Below, piece by piece: positions 47,982-59,866 of a stretch of 64,000 bases of DNA. Position numbers and translations under genes: made by a program. Origin of the DNA: Luzula sylvatica (Eukaryota > Streptophyta > Magnoliopsida > Poales > Juncaceae); assembly GCA_946800325.1 (NCBI GenBank), contig OX326957.1, positions 49,595,307-49,659,306 of the forward strand, read 5' to 3'. The notes below the pieces were generated by a model. The model made no database searches and was not told the origin of the DNA. It was given only the letters and a program-made list of their open reading frames with translations. The number at the start of each line of letters is the position of its first letter. Position 1 is the stretch's first letter.

Positions 47982-48819
47982 TTCCCCCTACTTTTTTTTT
48001 TTTTTTTTTTTTTTTGAAAAACTAAAGAGGCGAAGCTCTTTTAATATATTAAAGCAGAGTTTAATACATTGGTGCGATTTTACATGATAAATGTAAAAAA
48101 GTAGTTTCGCAAAAATAAATTATAATTGCAAAAGTAAGATACATGCCGAGAGATGGTGCTTTCGGCCATCCTTAGACGAACGCAACCTCCCTCCGCCCTT
48201 GGTTTGCCACGCGAGCTCGGATTGTCATCGAAGCAGTCGCCGTCGCTGTCGCGGCCCGTCGCTCTCGGACTCGCCCCCAGACTCGCCCCAGACTCGACCG
48301 TCGCTCTCGGCCTCGCCCCAGACTCGGCCCAAACTCGTCCCAGACTCGCCCCAGACTCGGCACCAGCCTCGTGATTTTTCGATTCCCCTTTTTCCCTTCC
48401 CGCTTTTTCCTTTCGAGTTTTTGCTCTTCGAGGAGCTCCAAAGTCCGCCGCCGCCGTCGGATCTGCGTCGGATCAGCGTCGAAACCCTAGCCGCCGCCCT
48501 CGCCTCGCCCTCCGAGTCGCCTCACCCTCAGAGTTGCCTGGCGAGCGCCCTCAGAGTCGCCTCGCGGCTGGGTCGCCCTCGATTCGCCGCCGACGGACGC
48601 CTGTCTGCGTCGGATCGCCCTCGATTCGTGGCTAGGTCGCCCTCCGAGTCGCCTCGCCCTCAGATTCGCCTGGCGATCGCCATCAGAGTCGCCTCGCGGA
48701 AACCCTAGCGGAACGCGAACCCCTAGTCGCCCTCAGATTCGCCTGGCGAGTCGCCCTCCGAGTCGCCTCCGAAACCCTAGCGCCCTCCGAGTCTTCAGGA
48801 ACTCTTCCCCCTACTTTTT
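47982..48819 (-). mobile_element. Retroposed GC-rich insert with poly(A) and 15-bp target duplication
   Basis: The insert is 47997-48804. A 15-bp direct repeat TTCCCCCTACTTTTT flanks it (47982-47996 and 48805-48819). A T-run of about 24 bases lies at its left edge (47992-48015), the first five belonging to the target duplication, so on the minus strand the insert ends in poly(A). These are signs of target-primed reverse transcription (LINE or SINE machinery). The part next to the poly(A) reads TTAAAAGAGCTTCGCCTCTT (minus strand). The distal 650 bp are strikingly GC-rich and made of imperfect repeats of a GAGTCGCC, TCGCCCTC motif with CCCTAG. Open frames here are by-products of the composition and have no recognised homology. 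Confidence 0.75.
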
Positions 48820-49621
48820 ATATATCTAATTTTTTTTAATAGATAAGAGATCTCGTAAATCAGAAGTCATAACGGATGTTATTGTCATGTATAATACATT
48901 ATTTGTAAAATATCTTTCTTCGAAATAAATCTATTATAGTAATAAATGTATATATCATCACATGGTTGATAATTACAAAATTATTTGTTAAGTATTCCAT
49001 TTATCAAATGAAAGAAAAAAAAACGAAATGTTTATTTGTACATAGTGTATATATTTTTTCCCTACCAGATCTAAATAAGATTTCTTTCAAATAACCATGT
49101 TATTTTATTAATTTTTTTTTTTTTTCAAATATTTCTGTTTTTCCCAAAATTCTCAATATGACCTTGCATGACATCGCACATATTACAAACGCTATTTCCA
49201 AATATTTCCGTTTGCATAGAATTTATCGAAAGAAACATACTCAAATGTGTAAGATTTGCCTTGACAAAATAAAATTAGATTTTATAGACTCAAATAATTG
49301 AAGTTCTGAATAAAAAATCAACTTGCATTAGGTCATAAAACAAGTCCATGGTAGACAATAAAAGAAATTCACAAGAAGTTACCCTGATCACATCATTGTT
49401 TACTAGCATGAGTAAAAACCATTTAGGCATAAAACGAATTTCAAAATTTCAAAATATATAACATGGCATGAAAATAACCTGTGTTTGTAAAATTGGAGTG
49501 ACAAAATATTTTTCATAAAATAAAGTTATACCTGAGATTTTATCTTCGACTGAAATTTCTAAGTACATCACGTGATTGAAATTTTAAGATCTCAGTTGGC
49601 TAGAACGCCGTGTTAATAACG
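48820..49621. other. AT-rich intergenic with possible copia 5' internal remnant
   Basis: Mostly AT-rich and gene-free. The last 60 bp (49560-49621) follow the copia LTR on its strand and begin with CGTTATTAACACGG, resembling the primer-binding region of such elements. Confidence 0.4.
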
Positions 49622-50288
49622 TGTTCTAAAATAAATAAAAAAAAGAAGATAAATATTTTATTTAATTGTCTTTTTTAAATTTAGTACATAACATGACCTA
49701 TAATTATAGGAAATAAATATTCTAACAACTAAATTACAATTTATTATTAAATAAAATACCAAAACTCTTTAGAGTTATAGAATCAAAGACACGTGAGTTT
49801 CATAGGATATTCACACACATTAATGTTATTATTCATAACATAACAATTTTTTTTTGAATATTTCTTTAGCAATTGTTGGCCTGATGTTTTAATTTAATTT
49901 TTTTATATCCCAAAAATCAAAGGTTGCAAGATAAATATTGATAATACTACAGGAGTACTTGACAAAATATAAAGACATATCATATGTAGTTTCGAAATTG
50001 CATTTGACAATAAAATCAATAGCAAAATTTCATACAGTATTATTCAAACTATTATAAATAAATACAAACAAACAACAAGAAAAGAGAGGAGAGAGAAAAT
50101 TTTATATTCAAATGGATCAAGAATTACAATAACCACTACCCTCTTTATATAGGAGAAGGTGAGTGCATGGATTAAATGGGGTGTTAGTGTGTTACAAATA
50201 ATCAATACTAAATCCCTATAATTACTTCTTCAATATAATTTAGCTTTAAGTTACAATATGACATTCATATATTTATATATTCATAACA
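49622..50288 (-). mobile_element. Copia LTR (minus orientation)
   Basis: On the minus strand it starts TGTTATGAATATATAAATA right after a purine-rich tract (AAGGGGGGG), contains a TATA box CCTATATAAAGAGGG (near 50140-50152), and ends GAACA before CGTTATTAACACGG, a primer-binding-like stretch. TG..CA ends and the flanking polypurine tract support the call. AT-rich decay has occurred in its 3' half. Confidence 0.65.
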
Positions 50289-50500
50289 CCCCCCCTTGAA
50301 TGTCCATATTTCATACGTATCAGGAGTTGTCTCATTAAAAACCTGATCAGGAAAACCCAATGGGATAAAATCCTAATCAAGGAAAAGAGTACAGTGCGAA
50401 TAAGTCTCCCCCTCATTTATACAATATCCTTGAATTGACGAAATTCAATTTTGGAGATGAACTTCTTGAAAGTTATAGTTGAGAATGAAAAGATCCGCTA
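50289..50500 (-). mobile_element. 3' internal end of a copia element
   Basis: On the minus strand, ATCCCATTGGGTTTTCCTGA, TTTTTAATGAGACAACTCC and the AAGGGGGGG polypurine tract precede the LTR, a layout common at the 3' ends of plant copia elements. No intact pol frame remains. Confidence 0.6.
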
Positions 50501-51602
50501 AATTAACACATGATCGAATATGTTGAGCATCTACCTCGTTATTCTTTATTTGAACAATACATGCAACACCATATTTATATATCACAATTGGTCCAATGAA
50601 GTACTGCGTGTTCCATGAAGTGTTGTAACTTTATAATAGGTGAAGTTCTTCATTATATGATCAATTATACTCAAATGTGGTAGTTCCGGACCAACAAAAT
50701 TTCTCCTTATATATCTTCTTTAGGACGAAAAACAATCATAATTTATAACGAGATTGAAAATACTCTTCTAAATGTTTTCACCCCATACAAATTCTGTTAG
50801 TTTATAAAAATATAGTGATATTCAAATATAGTGATATTCAAATATTATTCATACAATATATTCAAGAAAAATATTATTCAAACAATATATTCAAGAAAAA
50901 TATAGTGATATTCAAATATGTATATTACTATTCGAGAAATGTATATGATATCGGAAATTCAAAATAAATATACCAATACTAAAAACTTAGATATTGCTAT
51001 TAAAAAAATATGCTAGTATATGTGAAAATATATAATGATATTAAAAAAGGTATATTGATGATGTAAAATCTATATGCTATTCAAAAAGTATTTTGCTATT
51101 GTACTTGAATATGTATAATTTAAAAGGGTATATCGCACATATAAAAATATGTATTGAATAAATACAAATATATATTTTAATTTTTAAAAAATTGGACTTC
51201 TAAAAAATGTACATTGTAGTCAAAAAAATACATTTCAAAAAGATATATTACATATCTTGGAAAATATATTTGAAAATAATATAAACCAAAAATAAATTGC
51301 ATATAAAAAAAATATTGTAGCTAAACAAATAAACAATGAAAATACAACATATTTTCACGGATGACCTAAATCATTGTCATTCATATATATTATATATCTC
51401 AGTCTTAAATAACAATGTACATATGAAATATAATTATTAAGAAAAAGTTACATCAATATAACTATGTAAATTAAGAAAAAATTATCAATATGAAATATGT
51501 GTAAGGATATGTATTAAGATGGACGAGGAATTAATAATGTGTATAATAGATACACATATGTATATTTGATATACATAGTTAAATATATAAGAAACGATTT
51601 TA
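50501..51602. other. AT-rich intergenic with short local repeats
   Basis: The blocks ATATTCAAGAAAAATA and ATAGTGATATTCAAATAT recur several times (50810-50935). No gene seen. Confidence 0.5.
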
Positions 51603-52496
51603 TGAAAAAAAAAATCAGAAAATTCATTTCAAACATGTTTTGAGTACAACTGTCATAACTTTCACATACTAACTTCAATTTGGATGGTCAAAGTGAGTTG
51701 GATAGATAATAAGATTATCTAGAACTTTAATGAAAATTTAATTTTCATTCGAGCGAGTTATCATTTTCGTTTTAATGAAATAAAGAAATGGTATGACAGT
51801 TTACATACAGTTAGTAAAACCGTCAAAACGTTCGGGTCCGAACTCCAATTGAGTTGATCCAAGTTGGGTTTGAAATATAATTAGATTATATATAACTTTC
51901 ATCAAGGTTAGGATTCGGTTTGAACAATTTATCAATTTCGTTTTTACAGAATAGTGAAAGAGTGCATGTAGTTTTTATGTTTCAAAAGATGTACTTTGAC
52001 TAGAACTTATTCATATATATATGTATATAAATCCCGAAAATGTGTTTCTTTTTCTAATCCAATCATTATACACCAGGAGATTTGTCTAGTGGAGAGAGAA
52101 AACAAAAGATAAAGGGTTTTCTCCATTTTTGGGTTTGAGTTTGGTGAGATAAAACACACAAGAACTCAACGGTTGAACTAGGACAACCGTTGACTATTCG
52201 AGAATACGAATTCATGATGAATTACGAGTAGATGTCTTCGTGTAAGGTACGATTTGGGGAACTAGGACAACCGTTGACTTGTGATCAATCACACAATACA
52301 AACATGAGCAACAAAGAGGAAATCGTGCAAGACGGAGGAATAACATTTCAACCCGTCGTTCACCATCGATTTGGGAAATGTACGATTTAAACTCTTTCTT
52401 CCGTACACGAATAATATCGAAACAAGATCCTAGATCACGGGAATCTCACATTTCGACTGCATCATGTACAATACATGAGTGCGAAAATTGCCAACA
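51603..52496 (+). mobile_element. LTR-family copy 4
   Basis: Starts TGAAAAAAAAAATCAG and carries the same blocks as the two solo LTRs (ATTATCTAGAACTTTAATG, TCCGAACTCCAATTGAG, GAACTAGGACAACCGTTGAC), ending near GCCAACA. The 5-bp flanks do not match (TTTTA and ATATG), so either an end is misplaced or it belonged to a longer element. Confidence 0.6.
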
Positions 52497-53064
52497 ATAT
52501 GAGAATAATAATTTGAAGCGGAGCGAGGGTATATCTAGTTCAGACAATAGTCGTTGTTAGTTGGCACAACATCTCATATCCTTTCAAAATCAAATTATAT
52601 TATAATGTAATTTTTTGCAATTGTTTACAAAATTTATCCAATCCGTAAACTCACTTCCGTTTGGATAATTCATCAAAGTATTCGTACCGCCTTCATATTG
52701 GAATATTTTATTATTTGCATTAATATTACCATCACAATAAATATGTAGAATTACATTTTATTTCTAATTATTTTTGACACAACAAAGTTATAAATATTGA
52801 AATAAATTTATTTATTAATAAAAAATATGATGTTATTTTTAAAGCAAAATCCACAGAATTTTCCAATTATCAATAACAAGAATAATACATTTTGTTAGAA
52901 AATATTAATGCCTATCTTAATTACCTTGCTCCTTTTTCATATTTCTCAGTGTGCTCCGGCTGTTCGGGTAGGCCTCTGTCCCCGCAATCATCACAATAAA
53001 ATAAAAAATGCTCAATAAATTAAAAATGAATGAAGTTCAATACAAATATATTTGGATATTGTCA
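52497..53064. other. AT-rich intergenic
   Basis: No gene or repeat recognised. Confidence 0.35.
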
Positions 53065-53175
53065 ACGAACTCATAACCCAGTTAGTTGAGTGTTTGACAC
53101 AAAATATCATATGCTGTGAGAAATTGTGAGTTCAAATCTCATTGATATCAATGAATGGAAGACAAACGAGCCATC
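53065..53175 (+). mobile_element. tRNA-like SINE copy 2
   Basis: CATAACCCAGTTAGTTGAGTG (A-box-like), CATATGCTGTGAG, then GAGTTCAAATCTCATTGATA (B-box-like). Same layout as the copies at 46845 and 55968. Confidence 0.55.
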
Positions 53176-53665
53176 TTCGTTTATGCTCAAAATAAATTTG
53201 TATATTTATTGGATTTGAAATTAAAGAGTACATAATGGAAATATAAGAGAGTGGAGAGCTGTGAATGAGTGTGAGTTTCTTAGGCTCTACTTGTTTTGGG
53301 ATGCAAGAAAAAGAGGGAAAGGAAGATAATGTATTTCTATGGTTAATTTATGGAAGAGAAATAAACATATCATCAAATGGAGATGACGAAAAAAATGTAT
53401 TTAGAAAAAAATAATTATTTTAAGAAATATTATATTTTAATTTATTTTGATGTTTAAAATATATTGTATTTTAGAAGTTTATTTTATCATAGTTTTTAAC
53501 AATTAACTTGATGTATTTATATAAACTAGTTTAAAAATAAAAATAAAGTATGATACATATAATTCTATCATCTCCATTTATCCTTCTTTTCATTTTCTTC
53601 CAACCAAACATGGACAAGACAATTTGGTTTATTCTTGATTTTTGTATTCCCTTCACTTCTTTCCC
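53176..53665. other. AT-rich intergenic
   Basis: No gene or recognised repeat. Confidence 0.35.
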
Positions 53666-54158
53666 GTTACCTTTAGGGATGGGCATTCGGTTGAATCGAA
53701 TCGAATCGAATCGAATCGAACCGAACCGAATAAGAACAAACCAAATTAAACCGAACCAAACTAGACTTAAACCGGACCGAACCGAATAGAATTTGAACCG
53801 ATTTAAAACCGAACCGAATTAGAAGTTTTATAATGTTAAATTTCAAATGTTATTTAGAAAAAAAAAATATAAAAACAAATCATATAAAATATACTTACGT
53901 TATTTCTAATTTTACAATATTTATTTTTTATTTTTTTAAATGAATATAATAGAAAAAAATGAAAAATAGTATTAATTCGGTCGGTTCGGTTTAATCGGTT
54001 ATGAAAATATCAAAACCGAACCGAACCGAATAAACCGAATAATATCAATTTTTGAATCGAACCGAACCAAATAAACCGAATAACCGAACCGATTAAACCG
54101 AATTCGACCGGTTCGGTTCCCAAATAAACCGAACCATTTGCCCACCCCTAGTTACCTC
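53666..54158. mobile_element. hAT-type MITE with ACCGAA-motif interior
   Basis: The element is 53674-54150 (477 bp). It starts TAGGGATGGGCATTCGG and ends with the complement of TAGGGGTGGGCAAATGG. The 8-bp flanks are GTTACCTT and GTTACCTC. Both halves are built of AACCGAACCGAA and TCGAATCGAA runs. Confidence 0.8.
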
Positions 54159-54178
54159 CGAACCAAACATAAAGAAGG

Positions 54179-54650
54179 GTTGTTGGTAGGGTTGCAAACG
54201 GGTCGAGTTTGATCGAGATGGACCCAGCTCGAACTCGATTCGATGTTGGCTCGAGCCAGAATGCACGGCTTGAACTCGACTCGATGTTGGCTCGAGCCGA
54301 CTCGATTCGACTCAAGTCGACTCGATAGCGGTTCGAAATTGAATTTGTTATTCAACTTTCCATCCAAATCGACTAGATTCAATGTTGACTCGAACTCGAC
54401 TCGAACCCGATTCGAGAGCAATAAAGGTCCAGTTCGAAATTGCCTCGAATTCGACTAGATATAGGTCCAGCTCGAAATTGACTCGAGTTGAGCTCGATCG
54501 AACTGATCCTAGCTCGAACTCGATTTTATTTTGATTCGAGCTCGCTCGATTCGACTCGAAAATAATTGGAGTTGTTGTCGAGTTTTTTTTTTCTGAGTCG
54601 AACAAGAACGTTCACGAGTCGCGAGCTAAACTTACAACCTTAATTGTTGG
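54179..54650. mobile_element. hAT-type MITE with ACTCGA-motif interior
   Basis: The element is 54187-54642 (456 bp). It starts TAGGGTTGCAAACGGG and ends with the complement of TAAGGTTGTAAGTTTAG. The 8-bp flanks are GTTGTTGG and ATTGTTGG. The interior repeats GACTCGA and GCTCGA. Confidence 0.8.
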
Positions 54651-55528
54651 AGAGGAAGAGTAAGACATGCGGTAGCTCCAAATGATTTTTACGGTATTAG
54701 CGATTGCGGGTCAATGGGATGTAATATGACCAAAAAAAAACTATTGATCAAGCTTCTTTTTATATTTTTGCAATATCACAAATGTGCACTTATTATTTAA
54801 TTGTGCATCATCTAAAAAATATTTACTTTTTCGATGAAACAAAATCTCAAATTCTCATCATCTTTAATGCATAAACAACGGTCACAAATTTAACACAAAT
54901 TAAATTTGTGTTTGATTTGAGAATGTATAATTGATTAATTGTTTGGCATAAACTTAACTATCCGTGACAAATTTAATCGGTTTACGTGATCTTATCGTTA
55001 CTTGTGTTATTAATAATTTTGAAAAATTCTTCAAAATTATGATGTCAAGATCAAATCTTTGTTTTGTTTATTTTTTTAATTTTTTCTTTAAATAATGGAA
55101 TCCTCTGCTGGAGGGAGGTCATTCTGACTAGTATATAATTATTTTGGTTTTGTTGATATCTATCCATCGTATCTTTTTCTTTCTAAGATTCATCCTGACC
55201 ATTCATTCACTCACTTTAAAAAAAGAAAGAGAAATGGGTTGACTAACTTCAAAAGGAACAAAGCTATATTCATATTTATCCACAAGTATTTATTTCTTAT
55301 ATATATATTTTTTTATCTGATGCTTATTTACATGAATTATTACTCTGATCGAGTCATTCTTTATTTTAATTAAAAGTTTCATTTATTTCCACAAACTTAT
55401 TCATAAAATTCAAAATAAAATAAAATAAAACTCATTACTTCAAAACTAAGTCAACTCCACATTTGTTTGCTTGAAAATCTTGATTTTTTTTAAATGCGGG
55501 TTTTGTTACATCACATTCAAATTCAGGA
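54651..55528. other. AT-rich intergenic
   Basis: No gene or recognised repeat. Confidence 0.35.
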
Positions 55529-55953
55529 GCACGATCTAGGGATGTCAATGGGTCGGATAAAATCCGAACTCGTGGGTACCTGATCCGAACGGGGCGGGTA
55601 ATGCCCGAAAAAATACCTGCGGATCGGATATTACCCCAAAAAAATACCCTTCCGGGCTCGGATTCGGATACGGGAGTAAAATTTTACCCGCGGGTATTAT
55701 CCGAATCCGAAAAATACCCGAATCCAAACCCAAAATACCCGAGAGATACCCGAAAAATATCCGAAAATATCCAATGATATGAATTTTTTTGATGATTTAT
55801 GGATTAATTATTTGTAATATTTGCATTTTTAATGTATTTTGAACAAATTTTTTGTTTTATATATATAATTTTTTTGATAATTTTACATATTTTTATAATA
55901 ATTTTTTTGCTTACCCGAACACGACCCGTCCCATTGACATCCCTAGTTCGATC
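55529..55953. mobile_element. hAT-type MITE with ATACCCGAA-motif interior
   Basis: The element is 55537-55945 (409 bp). It has a perfect terminal inverted repeat TAGGGATGTCAATGGG and GCACGATC/GTTCGATC flanks (imperfect 8 bp). The interior repeats ATACCCGAA, TATCCGAA and GGATCGGATA. Confidence 0.78.
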
Positions 55954-55967
55954 ATATGTTATTAGGT

Positions 55968-56065
55968 CATTGGATCCATAACCCAATTAATTAAGTATGG
56001 AATACAAAAATCATATGTTGTGAGAATCTGTTGTGAGAATCTGTGAATTCAAATCTCATTTTTTT
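55968..56065 (+). mobile_element. tRNA-like SINE copy 3
   Basis: GGATCCATAACCCAATTAATT, then ATATGTTGTGAGAATCTG (the last 13 bp duplicated), then GAATTCAAATCTCATTTTTT ending in a T-run. Degraded copy of the element at 53065. Confidence 0.5.
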
Positions 56066-56330
56066 TTTTTGAAATTAGAGTACCGAACGGTAGCCTGTAA
56101 GTCATTAAATAAGAAAAATATATTTACTATAGGAGTTGCCCGCACTTTAGATCGAACTTAATGACCGAACTATAATCCTTAACCTACTCCACTCGGAATG
56201 GACGTGTTGTTGGCCGCCTTCCATGCAATTACGTTCTTTGTCACCTTGGTGGCCGTTATATCCGTGGACCCAATATTAACTTGGAAGATACGTTTATATC
56301 CGCGGACCCAATCTGTGAATTCAACTCTCA
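56066..56330. other. Intergenic before the Helitron-like copy
   Basis: No gene is supported. A ATATCCGYGGACCCAAT block occurs twice (56259 and 56297). Confidence 0.35.
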
Positions 56331-57655
56331 CTAGGAGATTACCCGCGCTTCGCGACGGTTTTGTTTCATTTGTTTTATCATACACATAATATATAGTTAT
56401 GATTTTTTGGGATCAAATATAAGACTTTATGAAAATAAATATCATATTGATTAAAGAAGTTTGATGATGACAAAATTATTATACTATTTTTTAATATGAC
56501 ACATTGCGAAATATTTATTTAGTATTTTAACGCAACACATACAAAAAAAAATAAATGTCACTATAAAATAATAAAACAACAAGCGTGGACATAAACACAA
56601 ATCAAAACCATATGATATTTTAAATTTTCATATCTAAAATTAAAAATAATAACATTGTAAAAGTTTAAAAAAATTATTTGTGTCTAATACATTTTATGTT
56701 TCATGTTTATTATTGAAAAATATTATATAAGTTAAAGAAATTATTTGTGTTTAATAAATAAATATCTTTTATTTATTTTTTTAAAGATTAACATGAAACT
56801 GTTTTAAGTCAAAATACAAATATAACATAATTGTTTTAAAAATAATAATAATAATTAGGATGTGCAATTTTTTTCAATTATATGTATAAAAATAATAATA
56901 ATTAGGATTACAAGTCATTGATGTAATTATATATATATATTTTTTTACATAATTGTTTTCATAATTTTAAGTTAGAGAAAAATATTGAATATATGATAAT
57001 AACATACTTAGTAGTATGTGCAATTTTTTTCAATTATAGTTTTAAAAATAATTATTATTAGGTTTACAAGTCATTAATGTAATTATATTTATTTTTATAT
57101 CTTTTTTTTACATACTTGTTTTCATAATTTTAAGTTAGAGAAAAATATTAAATATATGATAATATGGATCTCAAAATAAAGATAAAATTCAAGCGAAAAT
57201 ATTTCTTAATTTTTTTTTAAAATTATATTATGAAAATACTAACAATATTTGATGTATGTTTTATGATATTATATATTAATTTATTAATGTTAGATATTTA
57301 AACTCTTCACATTCTATTTGTATTCACAATTGATCATGTAACATATTGTGAAAAAATTCAAAATCAAATGCAACTGGCCCAACATGAACCTAACAAATAA
57401 TATTTTGACACGTCATCAATGTAAGGTGATGTGGCCTTCTAAAATTGCTTAAAACTATGTGCAAAATAAGGGACACATAAATATCTGCAAATAAAACATA
57501 ATCACACAAAATCAAATGTTAATCTATGGTTCTTATATTTGCCACATATCATAATCTAATGGTTGAAATAATTGTGATGATGTGGCATGAGTTGTGATGA
57601 GGTGGCATGAGGAAATTGCATAAAGATGAGTCCAAAATAAGGGGTTGGTAAATTT
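56331..57655. mobile_element. Helitron-like nonautonomous repeat, copy B
   Basis: Starts TAGGAGATTACCCGCGCTTC with a GC palindrome and ends near GTCCAAAATAAGGGGTTGG. Shares its block order with copy A at 1919-2940. The ATAATAATAATTAGGAT and GTCATT(G/A)ATGTAATTATA blocks are themselves duplicated internally (56840-57100). No Rep/helicase coding is visible. Confidence 0.5.
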
Positions 57656-58900
57656 ATATCAATGAATGAAAGAAATACGAAACTTCTCAATTTATTCATG
57701 TTGATTATTATTAAGTGCTATTAGTGATTGTATCTTTACTCCGCTCGGTCAGTTAGGTATCAAGAGTCGTCACATGGCAAAAAAAAGTTTGGTACAATGT
57801 TAACAAAAAATATATATTCAATGCATACACAATGATGTTAATAAATGTTTATTAGTATTTAAAAAAATTAGTTTACTTGTGTCAGGTATATGATATTAAA
57901 AATTTAAAATAAATATACTGATATTTAGAAAGGTTGGTAATGTTATTAAATATGTTTAAGTATATTTATAATGGCAACTAATTAAATTTTTAAAATGATG
58001 TATCATAAAACTTAATTTTTATGGCGTTTTTTCTCTTTGAATGAACAATACATATTTTATATTTATTATTTAACCTACAATTATTTGATAAATATACTTG
58101 AGCTCATATATTAATTATTCATTAATTGATAATTACGCAAAATATTTTTGAAAATAAATGTATCATATGAAAAATAATGTACGATAAAACTTCCTTACAA
58201 AATATAGTCGCACATCAAAAAGTACATATTAAAATAAATAAATTAAAAACCCACAATAAGAAGACAAAATATAAACAGGCTCGTCCGTCCACGAAAGAAC
58301 AAAATCATCTTTTTAAGGAAAATTATATTTTGTGCTCATATTTCACCACCACATCCTCTATATTATAAGTAACACACATAATTAACAAAAAAAAACATAT
58401 AATTAACAATTGATTAATATTGATCAAGAACGCTTAATTCAGATATATGTTAATTATATATCGATTAACTGTCATTTGTGTGTTTCTTGTTAATTACATG
58501 TTAATTAAATGTGTTAATTACAATATATTTTGAGTTCGGATTCAGATAATACCAAAAACAAACAAATATAGATATGAAAGCGACATATTCGACCCGATGA
58601 CCGGTCTACGTGTGCCTATTTCGACAGAATCATTAGAAGAAGAAAAAAAATGTTGGACATACCCTTACCTCTCCCCTAAATATTAATCATCAATTAAAAT
58701 GTTAATCATAAATTAAAATAATCGAACCATAAAATAAAATGTTAAAATATGTAATTATACTAATTTTTAAAGTATTAAATCATATATACATTATTAAATT
58801 TTTTGAAGTAAAGAATTAGGGAAGGTACAACACTACTCATATTAATGCAGATTATTAGAACGTGACTACATTAGGTGGCTAATGCGGAACCAATCACCCA
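57656..58900. other. AT-rich intergenic
   Basis: No gene or recognised repeat. A few short frames without homology. Confidence 0.35.
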
Positions 58901-59866
58901 TCACTAATAATTTGTCTGATCCAATTTGCTGCCAAAGCTGCTTTTATCAGGTCTTGCGGAAATTTGGGGAAGCACTTCGATTATCACGTTTTTTAAAACA
59001 CAAAAGTGAAACCCCAATAGATTGCAAAACTCGCAATACAAGAATTTTGTAGTGGTTGCAACAAGCAGGAACTTCACGGCCCATGAGACCAATCCTGGAA
59101 CCGAAAGGATCAATGAAGAATTGAATCCAGCAAGGCCCAACTAAGGGATGGATCAATGAAGAATTGAATCCCTACATAAAGGTTAGTGACGAATTTGTTT
59201 GTTTGTACGGGCGATGAGAATATATTATTTTTGTTTTGTATTTTTTCCTCTCTTGAGAATATTTGACAATAATTTGTTTGTAGATATCAAGTTAAAATGT
59301 TGCTTCAGATTGTGGAAAGTTTGGGATAGAAAATGTGGCGTTGGATCGTGCCAAGAACGTGTTCGATGAAATGCCTAAGAGAAATGTGGTGAGTTGAACT
59401 TGCATAATTTAAGGCTACAAGCAAATGAATCTGAATTCAATGGGTATGCTACTGAGCCGGTTGCCACCCGTGTCACCACTCGCCAAACTTCGCTGAGGAA
59501 ATGCACTGGAAGGATTGTGTTCATCAGATAGGGGTTTAGGTGTTCTGTTCGCTAGATAGGAGTTTTATGTTAATGGGTTTGTATATTAGATGTGGATTTG
59601 GGGTATTTTAGTCAGGTAAAATAAATTTTTATAATTTAGTCAGGTTTAAATTATAAAATATTGTTTAATTAAACGGTAACTTGACTGTTTGGACATATTT
59701 GATATCTTATAAGTTTTATTAGGATATAATTGATAAATATTTAAATTTGCAAGGATGAATTTGATAGTGCTTGTGTTTAGTATGGATAAATATGATATTA
59801 ACACTTTCAGAAGAACAAATATGTTATTTAAATGATTAGTAGGGATACAAAAGAAATTGTCCCAAT
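58901..59866. mobile_element. Relic with a Mutator-like right end
   Basis: The right part (59680-59866) carries GATAAATATGATATTAACA, AATATGTTATTTAAATGA and GGATACAAAAGAAATTGTCCC, the complement of the end sequence of the element at 5020. The matching left end was not found, so the element is truncated or its left end is diverged. A PPR fragment (59311-59397) lies inside. A GATCAATGAAGAATTGAATC block is duplicated 43 bp apart (59108 and 59151). Confidence 0.5.
59311..59397 (+). pseudogene. PPR protein fragment
   Basis: Encodes CGKFGIENVALDRAKN followed by VFDEMPKRNVVS and then a stop where the family has Trp. This is a single pentatricopeptide-repeat unit of the plant P/E type. With no neighbouring repeats it is a gene fragment, probably captured by the surrounding mobile element. 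Confidence 0.75.

Noticed and set aside
48199..48708. 169-aa plus-strand open frame in the GC-rich insert
   Set aside because: GC-rich repeats lack stop codons in several frames. The product is a Ser/Arg/Pro-rich repeat without any recognised domain, and other frames are equally open.
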